NCBI GenBank assembly: GCA_026419785.1
Contig: JAODTK010001566.1
Coordinates: forward strand, 1 to 64,000
Direction: 5' to 3'
Length of the DNA: 64,000 nt
DNA from: Sclerodactyla briareus
Taxonomy: Eukaryota > Echinodermata > Holothuroidea > Dendrochirotida > Sclerodactylidae
Positions 25,103-36,437 of the stretch are shown here, piece after piece. The translations under genes were made by a program, and so were the position numbers. Each line of letters starts with the position of its first letter. Position 1 is the first letter of the stretch. The notes beneath the pieces are model-generated. The model had not been told where the DNA came from, did no database searches, and was given only the letters and a program-made list of their open reading frames with translations.

Positions 25103-26601
25103 CCTTTGCTTTACTGAAACACTCATTGTTCTAGTGTATGATCAATGTGTACGCATGGCTAATTGACTAAGGGTGTGTGAAACTGTGGCGTTTTAAAAGA
25201 AAGAAGGGAATGGTGTCGAATTCAGAGAGTACCGTATGCCTACAAATAGGGGCCAACATATTAACATTGCCAGCTACTTTTGGCACAGGATTGTCAATAG
25301 GGTCTTATTTACATTGAACCATGGGAACATTACATGCTACTAAAAAAGAGCTAATCTAATAATAGAGATGTGTTTCCAAGATGCCTATTATAACCCCAAA
25401 CTATATGAAGATTTCGTATATTCATTACACTTACCTGTGTTGCAACGTTTGACACATTATTTTGAATGTCATCGACTGGTTACTGTACGCTAATCACGCT
25501 CACAAACAGGCCGTACGCGTCCATGACTAGACGCCACAAGCGGGTAAGTTCTACACAGTCTGGTCACCTTATGGATATCTCCCTGGAGTTACATGGTTCT
25601 TAGAGGCAGCTAGGACTAAACGCATGCACACCATCATCACTCCGATCGATCCTATACGATATAAACAAAAGGCTTGTAGGGTTAAGGGTAACACCTATTA
25701 CTTTCAGTGCGTACCTACATTGAATTTTCGCAGTTGGCTACAGTGGTTGCATCCCGTTGAATGGCAAAAAACAGTGAATATTCCCTTTCGGGTGTGGAAT
25801 GTTTTTTTGTTTTACCTGAGTATCTGTACATGCAGGCTCTTTATGGTGCCAATCAATAAAGTCGGTTCCCGTCCAAACTATAAATCCCCACTGATGGCTG
25901 ACCCGTCCGAGTGGCGGGAACAACAATATGGCGCAGCAGGGTTAGCATGAGCAGTTTGTTCGGTCTCGCATTTAAGCTCCATTCAGCCTTGTGCTCCTGC
26001 TCGAAAATGAACTTGCACGGATGCAAATTCACCTGGATAGATCGTTCATCACAAAAAAGAATCCTATACAACCCAAGTTTCGCTACAATTCATGCAGTGT
26101 CGTGGAGAAAAAAGTGTCCTTTGAATGTGTCAGAAATGAAAGGCCGGCCGGCCAAAATTAATCAAGTTCTACCAGAAGTTCCAAGCCCCCGCGTGACAGC
26201 CAATCAGAACTGATTTCTGAGTCCACCTCCTTTACGCACACTAAATTTCATTGGAAACCATTGTTCCATCAAAAGAGAGTAACATTGTAATCGATTAAGG
26301 TTAATGGGGTCAACAACCTCCACCTTGCGAGTACTGACAGATATGTCCCAAAATACGAATCCACAGGGTTACTCTAATTACTATTGGGAGCGACAAATGT
26401 CTTGGTTCTATCAGAAAATATCAAATGAAGGTCATTCCACGCGGCCTGTGAATTTTTCAATGACCTGTCGAAAATCATTCTCGCGTATTATAATAGCAAA
26501 TAATCAGAAATAGCGAACGAACACTCTTATCACGGAGTTCATACAAATAATTTTAGGTAATTGGCGTCTTCTCAATAATCAGAGCCAAATTAAGTCAGTA
26601 C
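25103..26601. other. No recognised gene
   Basis: Open frames of 60-108 codons occur on both strands but overlap one another and lack known motifs. No repeat structure was seen beyond a short GGCCGGCCGGCC palindrome near 26142. Part of it may be intron or flank of the minus-strand exon candidate just to the right. Confidence 0.35.
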
Positions 26602-26707
26602 CTTGTATCCATCGACAGTGGCAACATTGAATACTTGGGTTTGTAGAGGAAGACAAATTGCCGCGATGTGAGTGACGTTGCAAAGCCAGATAATCGGGAA
26701 TTCGTTC
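26602..26707 (-). CDS. Candidate internal exon of an unidentified gene
   Basis: On the minus strand a 106-base block is bounded by a strong acceptor (a pyrimidine tract 'tttcttctcccttttttccag') and a donor (ACAAG|GTACTG). All three frames are open across it. One reads NEFPIIWLCNVTHIAAICLP and onward to VDGYK; another reads GFATSLTSRQFVFLYKPKYS. I cannot decide between them or name the family. The splice signals are better than chance, but there is no second supported exon nearby, so this could be a lone pseudo-exon. Confidence 0.35.
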
Positions 26708-29700
26708 CTGGAAAAAAGGGAGAAGAAACCCTCTTGGCGGTACTGTGTAAATGAGGACTGACATCCCTCGACGCGCTTCATGAGGATCGGTGAGAAATCT
26801 GTGTCTTGTCAGAGAGACTTGGGAGACTTGGATCGGTTGTGGCAGTACGGCCAAATCAGGCGCGAAACTGAAAGAGTACACTTATTACTGGTCTAGTCAA
26901 GACGATCATTTTCGTACTTCGGAAGTAGCTGACGCTCAATTGACTTTTTGCTCTCCAACTTTGTCTGAATAGTGTCCGTCAACTTGGGGTGTGTGTGGTG
27001 TTTGTTTGTTCTGCAATGCAGTCACTGAGGTGTCTGGAATGTAGTGCCAAGGATAATCTGTCTTCAAGAAAACATTTTTTTGGTGCGGTGACACTGATAT
27101 ATAGGCACACACATACAGGCAAAGTTATTTAAACTGACCTCGTTACCATGAGAGCCTGATTTTTATTTGGTGATGAACAGATCGAGACCAATGCAAAATT
27201 TACATTTTAAAAGGTTATAAAAAACAGCCTATGAAGCAAATCATGTGATTTAGATTGACGCCGTCTGTTGCGGTCCCGATCTATGATTGTTAGCATTCCT
27301 CAGGTCTATCATAGATCGGGACGGCAACAGAAATCGAGGCTAGTGAGGGAGGTGATTTGGAAAAGACGGAGGAGTGCGACAACGGTACAACGAGATGAGG
27401 GCGCTTATCAATCTGTACTATCTACGACAGAATTGTAATAGCGCCACACTAAGGTAAAATAGTGCATTGATGGAGAGTCGAAACGTCAAAATGTGCGTTC
27501 CTTGGTAGTTTAAATTAAAGTATATGGTGTCCATATGGTGAGGATTACCAAACTTGTACAATTAGTGATAGAATGAGGGGCATAGCAATCACTTAATCTC
27601 AGATTGACCTCGGACTGAATCTGTTGATCTCAATAAGTTTACTCGGATGGTGGGCCATAACCACAGTCCTACCCATTCCACAAATATAATATGGTCTCTG
27701 CCGATATATTATACACACTCTGAAATTCGATTTCCTGGAATTGTGGGAAGGGTCTCCCCCATAGGCAAAAACCACTTCAGTGTGTCGTGGCGTGGTGGTA
27801 TGATTTAGGTTTGAAGTTCCCTGTACAAATAGAATTTTGTACCCGGATTCCTAGAAAGGATCTAATTTAATGATGATAAATTTATAGGCAGTCATCGATC
27901 TGTTGAAGACGACAGGCTTGGTATATTGGGTGGGACTGCGTTGACCCCAGCCTTTGCTTGGCTGTTGGGATTGGCAGCAGGTTGCCTGGACGTCCGTTTT
28001 GGTTGTGATGTGGTTGTAGGATTGATAGGAAAATTGATGCGCATCCCCGATTTTTTTCGAAAAATATGTAAATATATCTTAACTGAGTTTTAAAACGGTG
28101 AAACCTACAACGAACATTGTATTTTAGGTCGGGTTTTGCTTCAATAAGTAGAGTAGGGAACACCGATGCCGTAGTGGTGCGTATTACTCTTCCTCGGACT
28201 CGCCGAGTCCGGATATGCTCTTATCGGTGGAAGCCCGTTGTGGTTTCCGATTAGTGTAAAGTCAGGACTTGCTAGAGGTTGTTATAGCGAGAGCACTCCG
28301 CGACACTAGAGATTCGTCAAGAGAATTTCGATGGGCACTAGCCAACGTCCCGGACGTCTAGTGGCGTAGCTACGGGGGAGGGCGTGGGGCACCCCCATGA
28401 AAGTCCGTCGCCCCCCATGCGGCCCCCCCCCCCCCACTGAGAATTGTGTTGTTTTTTTTTTTTCATGTGTGAAAAAACACGAAATCTCTCACAAACGAGT
28501 CATGTTGCGAATGTAAACACGAAGAGGGTAAATTTGACATCAGTAGATTGGAAAAATCTTGCGCTACGCGGCGGAATAAGGTATCTGTTTCTGTCCAAGG
28601 TGTCCTCATGAGGTCATAACTGGCAAAAAAAAAAGGATCTGCCAAAATTTCGGTATATCATCATTAATCCAGTGAGGCCGGCAGATTCCAACTTTGGGCA
28701 TGCAGGAGTTGTATATATTTGTAGAATACGTGCACTGAGTGCAGGAGGGCTGTTGGTTTTGTTGGGGTAGGGAATTCCAGTGACTGTGGTTAATTGAACA
28801 GCCACTCCCAGGGTTTATTATGAGCATCAAGTAATTGGGTTGTAAAGTAGGTAGGACAGAGAGTATTTGTCCGTGAAAAATGGCGAAACTAAAAAATTAG
28901 AGCAAAATATTCGACAACGATGGGTGGAAAACTGGACTCGTTAAATAGGGAAAAAGACCGAAGTTGTACCCGAAAACCTGAATTTGAAACCGATCAGCCA
29001 ATTTTCAGTGCGCTCGCGCGCAGTCGCTTTCTCTTGTACATATCAACTGACGGGCAAAGATTTAAGATTCGGTTAGTTAGGGATTGGTCCCATATGCCTA
29101 TATGAATACAACATTGAACATGGTCTCAGAGAAACTAACCTTAAATGTGAGGCGATTGTCTTCCCACACAGTGGCGTATCCGGGGTGAATTAAAATGCAC
29201 ATAACGTACGCACACGAAATATTTGGGCCGCTTGATGAATATGAATAAAATGGGTTAGATTAAGATTATGACAAGGATGAGCTAGTGGGGGTGAGGGAAT
29301 AGAGTTCACCCCACCCAAGTCGGAGAAGCCTCCACCTCTCGTCGGGGAATTGTTCCCATCTCGGGAGCCGGGTGGGTACGCTAAAATGTCTTATTTCCCA
29401 GACAGTATTAAATTTCCAACTAATCTTTAAGCGGAAAATTCGGAAATTCCTATAATACAGCTGGAAGAAATAGCGCGCATAATAATATTTTATAAATTGC
29501 CAGGTTCCTCGCTCAAGTTTAATTTCATGGACACGCCGTGTGAACCATCCGTGAAATCTTTTTGGTAAAAGATTCATCCTAATACCCATGAATGGGGTTA
29601 GGCATTAGATTTTTATGGAACGCCCATCTGAATTTTCATTGAACGCCATCTTGGGGGAGGGTTTTCATTAAGGCCTCGGAGGTAATCTCTTCCTCATTTC

Positions 29701-29876
29701 TTTCATTTAATTTTTTTATCGCCATGTTTAGGCGTGACGTGTATCAATGTCATCCATGACTTCAACCATTATAATCCGACAGGCGGTCCGTACAATCTAC
29801 AAAATCTACCTGAAATTTGAAAATGTTCAGCCAAAATTTCCCGACGGATTCTCAAATTGCTTTCGACCAGAAGGGG
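26708..29876. other. Mostly unassigned; contains a hairpin and G/C-tract repeat debris
   Basis: The only structured items I see are the hairpin at 27265-27330, a 'gtggcgtagctacgggggag' repeat fragment with long G- and C-runs at 28360-28437, and a T-run at 28450. The 93-codon minus-strand frame at 27882-28163 and the 107-codon frame at 29266-29589 have no recognised domains or clear splice sites. Confidence 0.35.
27265..27330. repeat. 23-bp inverted repeat with 20-base loop
   Basis: The arm CTGTTGCGGTCCCGATCTAT plus GAT (27265-27287) pairs with 27308-27330 at 22 of 23 positions, around a 20-base loop. Pairing stops sharply on the outside. It could be a folded RNA such as a microRNA-like precursor, or the two ends of a tiny palindromic element. 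The sequence alone does not decide. Confidence 0.8.
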
Positions 29877-30033
29877 AGGAGGTGGGCGAGGGGGGTGGCA
29901 GGGCGGCGACCATGGGGGGGGGGGGGGAGGGGACGGGGGGGGGGACGGGGGGACGGGGGGGGGGACGGGGGACGGGGGGGGGGACGGGGGGGGGGACGGG
30001 GGGGGGGACGGGGGGGGGGACGGGGGGGGGGAC
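29877..30033. repeat. G-rich minisatellite, unit GGGGGGGGGACG
   Basis: About 150 bases consist of G-runs of 4-9 separated by AC, giving units of roughly 9-14 bases. Long G-runs at this density should form G-quadruplexes on the plus strand. The Gly- and Pro-rich open frames of around 100 codons on both strands come only from this composition. It abuts a dispersed-repeat fragment that continues 'ggggggacgcaatgcattttgtccccc'. Confidence 0.9.
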
Positions 30034-30469
30034 GGCGTCCCCCAATATTTGGGTTGGGGGGGACGCAATGCATTTTGTCCCCCAAATATTTGAGCCACCG
30101 ACTGCTATTTCGCTGACCACTGTATCTGACATATCCATCAGCAACCATGTTTAAACAAATGCATGATGACTAAATGATCGAGTTGAGGGAATTCTGCTGC
30201 TCCATTTTCGAAATTTTTGCGCGCTGCGCGCGGATATTTCATGTGTCGGTAGTGTTCAGACATTGGATGTGCCCTTCGGCCGACATAGATGTTCCTTAAC
30301 AAAAAATGCCTGAAATTTACTCTGGGTTGTTCTTCATTTATCAATGAGAAGAAGGGTTCTCCTCCAATCCCTATCGTTTACATAAGACTATGCTTCACCA
30401 GCTTAAGGTGTGTCTCTCCCTCATTGGACGTTGGCAAACAAATCGCTATCCTGAGGTGAAGGGGTTGAA

Positions 30470-31100
30470 CGCCGGGGTGTAGGTTACCACATGGCGGAGA
30501 TCGGTATTTTTTATTTATTTGAGTTGCGACCATGTTGAAAGGGGGGCCTAGCTATGCACATCACTATGACTGAATGAGGGCACACGGTGCGGCATCGAAA
30601 TGCAACCAGGGAACGACACAAAATTACGTTGTGGTCAGAAAGACATGATTCAAAATTCAAGTGAAGAAAAGGCTGTCCAAAAGTGAAGTCCAAATATTGC
30701 GAATGTTTGAAGGAATGCCCAAAAGTGTAAACTCTGTTGTTTTGAAGGGATGAATGTTGGGGCGATGAGGCTAAGTCTACCACCTGGCGGGACCTATGAT
30801 TTGTTCTGGCAAAATATGGTCTATCTGCAAATTTAAATAGAGCATTCGGCAATCAATTTATGGGTGCGACCCTTTTTTTAAAGTTGGTTGCGTGCACGGT
30901 GCACATATTAAGAGGGCCGGCACACGGTGCGGGTGGAAACCCCATAAAATAGTCATAGAAGGTTCGGCCAGGGAGCGCCACAATTTCGTGCAAAGACATG
31001 ATTAAATTTTGCTCGGGTGAAGACAAGTTTTATCAAGATTGCCGTCTTTAGATGGAATGTCCAAAAGTGTAAAATTTTCGCGTGCGCTTCGCGCGCAGTT
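30470..31100 (+). repeat. ~337-base tandem duplication, two diverged copies
   Basis: 'gggcacacggtgcgg' at about 30577 recurs as 'ggcacacggtgcggg' at about 30918. After each comes, in order, 'ccagggaacgacac' or 'ccagggagcgccac', then 'gacatgatt(c)aaa', then 'ggaatgcccaaaagtgtaaa' or 'ggaatgtccaaaagtgtaaa'. The second copy ends in an AAAATTTTCGCG hairpin. Neither copy is coding. Confidence 0.65.
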
Positions 31101-32746
31101 ACGGTTTTACTTCTGTGTTCTACTCATTTGGACACAAGTCTGGTTCAAGTAGAAATGTCCCTCCCATGCGCCTGTGGTCCGCAAAGAAGATAAAAAACGG
31201 GGCCGTAATCTTTAAGTAAAAAACTCATGGCTGCCCTATCGTAAAAGTAATAGGTCAGAGAGTGGTCATTGCAATGTCGATCGTTGGTCAAATTGGATCC
31301 TGCAAAATCTCGTGCTTCGCGCGAACGTAGTGGTGGTGGCCTTGTCCATTTCGATTGATCCGTTCATGACTGAACCTCACTTGCATCGTATTTCAGAATG
31401 TCACAGCACCCAACGCAAACCTTGAAATTGCTCCCTATTGCGATAAGTTTTTGGAGAACCTTCCTGAAATGAAAAATTGTTATCAATGTTGGAATAGCTG
31501 CTGACTGTCCCATGAAGCATGGGAAGTGCCGTTCCTGCAATCTAGGGGTCCGGCAAACGAAAAATTTTCTTCTACGCTACGCGCCAACCTGTGATGGCGC
31601 TCCGCTTAGATGGTATTCATCTTGTCCAGTCCCCCCCCCCCCCCCAACCGCCAACACAAATCGCCGCCCTGTGTTGGTTGTCCGGTTAAGTTCACAAGCC
31701 TGCCACTAATGCAATCTGTGCAACATCACCAATTTTCAAAGTCAAATTTCTTGTACAACTGAAGATAACAAAAGTACCACGCTTTGCAAGAGAAAAAACG
31801 TCATGTATCTGGCCGTGTAGTTCGCGGCGACAGATCACTGCTTTCTACACTCCACATATTTCCTTTCCCGACCTCTTCCTGGTTTTCCTAATCTATGCAA
31901 TTCGGCCACATCGTGGCATGCCACGAAGTCAACTACGTGTATCAAGCATGGAGATATACAAATACTATTTACTGATCCGAGGTACGCGCAAAATGTCCTA
32001 CCTCACAATAGCGAAATACCACCTACTGACGTCACTAGGTGTAACAAGAGCTGAACCCTGTACAAAGTCAGTGGGGTGGGGGGAACTGTTTCTCTTGATA
32101 TCGCATATCGGAGTTATTAGGTCAGATAGGTTCATGTACTATTTTCTTCCAGTCGGCACAAAAGGTGAATAATTCCATCAATATTTTGTACCTGTGTAAA
32201 AAAATTGCCACACGCACGCTGGAAAACGGGAGTAATTCGACTGTAAAAGCCTAGGATGAACCCTTCATCGTGTAAACGAATAACACTAGGCCACAGTGCG
32301 TACACGCACTGACGTAACGGCGAATCTGTGAATTACAGGTATTGTCCACCCCAAGCGTAACTGGGAACCAGACGATTTATTGGCACATGGCCTACATCAT
32401 GTTGAGGCAATGACGTCATGCCCACCGGAGACGTGATTGATACTCGCGCTGGCCCAAACAATCCCTGATGATATACGTTGATCCCCCTTTTCGTATGACC
32501 AACGGATTTTTTCGCGGCTTAGCACCACGGCAACATGCGCAATAACAGTGTTATGGATGTCAGTGAGGGAGTCGAGTCGAGATGAACTCATGTTTTGTCA
32601 TGCCTGCATGTTTGTTGCAATTTGAAATTTTATGGTTTTTAGCGGTTTGCTATCAACGGCAGAAACAGCTTGAAATCATACCACAGACCAACATATTCTA
32701 GAATTGAGGAGTAGCTGGGCGAGAGATTCTCCGATGACACTGCCAA
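31101..32746. other. Region upstream of MEN1 exon 1, no other gene recognised
   Basis: GC-rich mini-hairpins occur near 31301-31325 and 31566-31590, and a run of about 16 C residues near 31630. The last few hundred bases before 32747 should hold the MEN1 promoter and 5' UTR. I see no clear TATA box or other decisive promoter element, which is common for a housekeeping regulator. Confidence 0.35.
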
Positions 32747-33067
32747 ATGGCCGCAATAAGCGACAAGGCCAAGTCATATTTTCCGCTGCAGAGCGTTGGA
32801 GATGTGGTTGCTCTTTTCCAAAGTGAACTGTGCGCACATGAGGGATCTGTTGATGAGGAGCCTAACCTAACCTTACTTAGTGTAGTGGTAAGCTATCTGC
32901 ATTTCATTTTCATTGAGGGGACCCAGAGAGGGATTGTTGATTGGTTATTACAGAATGAACCTAGCATAGGTCTGGAGGAATGGGTATGCACTTGTCAATT
33001 GCCCGAATCATCCATAAAGTTCCATTCCAAAGACTTGGCACATTGGCCTGTTGTAATGTTAGGCCAA
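32747..33067 (+). CDS. MEN1: Menin, coding exon 1
   Basis: Menin is a nuclear scaffold protein that tethers MLL/KMT2 histone methyltransferases and binds JunD. The exon encodes 107 residues in one open frame. FPLQSVGDVVALFQSEL and NLTLLSVVVSYL align with the menin N-terminus (human FPLRSIDDVVRLFAAEL and DLVLLSLVLGFV, from memory). The start ATG sits in an acceptable Kozak context (CCAAATGG) and lies a few residues further from FPL than in human. The exon ends GGCCAA|GTAAAA in phase 0. Its last residues, DLAHWPVVMLGQ, join the FEK of exon 2 to reproduce the family's ADLSIIAALYARFTAQ region. The middle of the exon is diverged and may contain a small frame disturbance. Confidence 0.82.
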
Positions 33068-33826
33068 GTAAAAAAAAAAACAAGTTTAGCGTCCCGCTTT
33101 TTAAAAAAGGAGGAGGCGGCCCCCTTTTTTGGGGGAGGGGGGCGGCCACCCGACCATTGCTTATCAAGATGTTTATACCCGATGGGTGCCCCACATGTAG
33201 CTCAAACTAATACTAATAGCCATTCATAACCAGAAATTGCATAATTACCATTTCTAAATAAAATGCGACATGAGAAATACCAGACTTAGACAGGTTTGTA
33301 AAGAGGAAAGAAGCGGGTCGTCGCAGGGTTTGCCAATGACCTTTATCAGAGATGGCGGGCCTCTTTATTCTTTTCATTTTATGGTTCTCGGGGTCTACTA
33401 ACCAAAAAAATGCTTCAAAATTTTCCTTGTCAAGAGCAAACTGATTCCATGGAGTTAGACTCTCAAAAGAATCTTTCAAAAAAAGTTATGGCCGGAACGA
33501 ATTGAAGAAAAAAAAACAGAAATTTCAGAATCCTCCAAAAAAAGGAGGCAGGCGGAGACGCTAAACATAAAATTATTTTTATTTTGCCTTACTGTTACTT
33601 GTTAGGCTTGGCAGAATACCTTTGGATGCTGGTCAGAGATATCTGCCTTTGACTTTTAAGTTTAACAAAAGTCAATTGGCTTCACTGTTCATAGTTGTCA
33701 GGGAGGAAACACAGTGTTAAATTAGTTTGGACCATGTTAAAGCTAGTTGCGCGACCAATTTTGGTTTTAGATTTGGTATATTCTAATTTGTTTTCCACAA
33801 GCATCAATGTGCAAAAAGCTTATCTT

Positions 33827-33860
33827 CTTTTTTTCTTTCTTTCTTTCTTTCTTTCTTTCT
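33827..33860. repeat. (TTTC)n microsatellite
   Basis: About eight tandem TTTC units lie in intron 1 of MEN1. There is no coding significance. Confidence 0.9.
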
Positions 33861-34041
33861 TATTCTTTGGTGATATATCCAATTAAGAACATTCTCTCAC
33901 CACATACAATCATACTTTTCCGCACTGATCTTCAGTGTGATCATGGCCACGTGACCACGTCACTAGCCTGTCAAGGTCGATAAACCTTTTATCTTCGTAA
34001 CTTGTGTCAGATTCGTATAATGACCATCGACACTTGTCACA

Positions 34042-34811
34042 GTGCCGTCACATGCATTGGAACATCTCATCTGGACTACTCTTCTCAACAATACCTCCGT
34101 GCGCAACATTCATAGTCTTCAGCTCCTTCAGAACAAAGCTGCTCGTTTGATTTATCAGCAACCAAAAATTTACACCTACCATGCCCCTGATACAGCAGCT
34201 CTACTGGCTTTGCATCCCCCAGCGCATCTGCCTCAAAACTCTCACATTAACGTACAAAGCACTACACGAGGAGGCAGACGCGTACCAAGAGATTTGTCTT
34301 GGGGGGTTTCGAGGTCGAAACCATTCAAAGTGTGCCCTCATAATGGTCTCACCCTCCCGTTGTCAAATAAGTACAATTATGGGCCCCAAGACACATGCTG
34401 CTGCAATTTTGCTGGAATAAAAAGCTGCAATACCTCTGATGAACTGCAAAAAAAAGAATTTTTCTGTGTTAAAAATTATTGGTCACTTGGTCCTGAGGGA
34501 TTCTGGCCCCCCCCCCATGGGTCCGCCACTGCAATAAGGCTCCACAGTACGTGTCTGAGATTATCCCTTCTAAACGAACCCGCATCGCCCCAAAGCTGGT
34601 TGGAATAGTCCCCAGTAGCGATAGTACCACCCCCCCCTCCGTTTCACCCCCTGCTTCAGCGTTCACCTCAGCGACATTATTTTTGTAACTGATGTACATT
34701 ATCACGGTTGGTATTCTTTCTTTTTTGGCCAATATAATGTTCCACAGCGCTTTAATCTTCTCGAAAAGGCGGTATATGAATGCCACTATCATATTATCAT
34801 CATCATTATTC
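34042..34811 (+). mobile_element. LINE 3' end (L2/CR1-like): reverse transcriptase C-terminus and 3' tail
   Basis: The plus strand reads SLQLLQNKAARLIYQQPK, preceded by an SHLDY-like stretch and followed, after a frame change, by LIQQLYWL..QRICLKTLTLTYKALHEE. This is the conserved region after the reverse transcriptase core in L2/CR1/Rex-type LINEs (pattern 'SRLDYCN..LQ..QN.AARL..HITP.L..LHWLPI'). The element ends with 'cacagcgctttaatcttctc', 'aaaggcggtatatgaatgcc' and an ATT/ATC-rich tail near 34780-34811, which is the family's 3' terminus. A G/C-tract repeat fragment ending 'gggtccgccactg' has been inserted near 34505-34530. The copy is 5'-truncated and frameshifted. Confidence 0.75.
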
Positions 34812-34880
34812 ATGAACACAGAGCAGACTCGTTTTCTCTTATAATAGCTTCACAGAGAAGGAGACTAACCCACATTATTT

Positions 34881-34945
34881 AAGCGCTGTCACACTTGTGC
34901 GAATACGATAACGATAAATAAATTTATCGGAGAGTGTCCAGCCAG
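34881..34945 (+). mobile_element. Solo end of the nested DNA transposon family
   Basis: 'aagcgctgtcacacttgtgcg' followed by 'acgataacgataaata' and 'tttatcggagagtgtccag' matches the left terminal repeat at 17270-17345, including the start of its second inner repeat. The opposite end is absent, so this is a truncated copy. Confidence 0.65.
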
Positions 34946-35120
34946 AGGCATGGTCAATAATACCCTGGGCAGCCAGGATGCTAGTGCACAACTTCACTCC
35001 AAGTCTTCACGAGGCTAACCTTACATCGTCGACCAACCACTCAATCATAATCTCCCTAGACGTCTTTACCCAGTTACTGTCATTCTCCTTTCTTGGGACT
35101 ACAAACCACCTCATTCTATT

Positions 35121-35454
35121 AATAAATACTATCTTCATGGTTATATAGAGCGCTTTTCCACCCCACGTGTAATTCCAAAAAAGACTTCACGATATTACCC
35201 CAATCACGGGTACCGGTACGGCGAACGCCTCCAACAATCTCGAGAGTGTAAGTTGCTGCCAATGTCGGTGCAGATTGTTTCCTAAATTTCTGACAGTTCC
35301 CCCAATTAATGCCTGGTGGGGTGAGGCCAATGGGACAAAGTACCTTGCCCAAATTAGGTACACCAGAAAGGTGATCGGTCATCGGGATTCGGACTCGCAA
35401 CCCAAAACCTTCCAATACCAGTCCAACTCTAACCAACCGAGCTAATCCGCTCTT
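35121..35454 (-). mobile_element. tRNA-derived SINE
   Basis: Read on the minus strand, the element opens with a tRNA-like head. It has an A box (TTAGCTCGGTTGGTTAGAG, 35427-35445) and, about 24 bases on, a B box (GGTTGCGAGTCCGAATCCC, 35384-35402), the internal promoter for RNA polymerase III. A central part contains 'tttgggcaaggtactttg', a motif found in the conserved core of several animal SINE families. The tail 'tggaaaagcgctctatataa' plus an AT-rich end resembles the LINE 3' tails in this window, so its mobility partner is probably that LINE family. The length of about 334 bases is typical. It sits antisense in MEN1 intron 1. Confidence 0.8.
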
Positions 35455-36437
35455 CTACCCTAGCCTTAAACTGAACACAATCTCAAATATAAGCTATTTA
35501 ACCTAGATGATCCCTTAACTCTTCATAGGAACTTCTATCTTCTAGTTTCATTCTGGCAATCTGCACATCCATCTAACTATGCTCCATATTGTTCCTTTCT
35601 AGTCTAGCCAAGGTCTTCTCCTTTCACAGTCAAGTCTTACTACCAGACATAGCACTCCTGACCAATCCCTGAAAAATCTTCCCTTCCCCTCACTGTTATG
35701 AAGCACCATTGAATAGTGTTTAATTTACCTGTAGGTGTTTTTTCTTAAACGCCCTCTCTCCATGTTACAACGCTTAGTCGCGCTGATCCTCACAGAATAT
35801 GAGTGGAATTATGGGAGCAATGAGTCTTCGCAATTGTTTAATAACATAACGCCTCAGGGGGCCCCCATTACATTGGTGTAACTTAAAACTAAAGCACATT
35901 TTCCTGTTTTGTGAACGTAATTCCGTTTTATAAATTTTCTGTTTTCCGTTTTCTTTCCTTTCTTCTTCCGTTTTGGTGGGAAAAAGGTTCATCATTTTTC
36001 CAATTAATTGTAATCTTGAACAATACGAAAAACAAAGCAACATGTTTCTGGGCCTCCTCATTATGTTTTCAGTTTTTGAGATAAAGCCTACAACACCTAG
36101 CCACTTATTGCATGCTATATTTTCGGGGCTCGAAAAATCCTTGATCGCCGTAGTCGGGGCTTCCCTTCTTGCCGTCGGGCTACTGGTTTCAGTGAAATGC
36201 CCCCCGTCGGGCTAAAAAACGCAATCTGAATCTGTATAAGTTCTAAGTACAGTTACGGAGCCCATATTAATAGCCACAGCCCAACACATATTTATTATGA
36301 GTTTTTCGCCGATCCAGACGCCGCCCGCCGCGTACAATCCGAGCTCAATCCGCCACCTTTGAAAATGATTAACTATGCCAAACTGCCCCACTGGTGTTGC
36401 GAGCTGTGTACTTGCATTATTTGCCGAATCTCCAGCT

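Noticed and set aside
29747-30154. Gly- and Pro-rich open frames of 78-135 codons on both strands
   Set aside because: They read through a G-run minisatellite. Several frames are open only because GGN and CCN codons contain no stops.
35384-35454. A tRNA gene
   Set aside because: The A and B boxes are those of a SINE head. The sequence continues into a SINE body and LINE-like tail, and a proper cloverleaf with acceptor stem is not evident.
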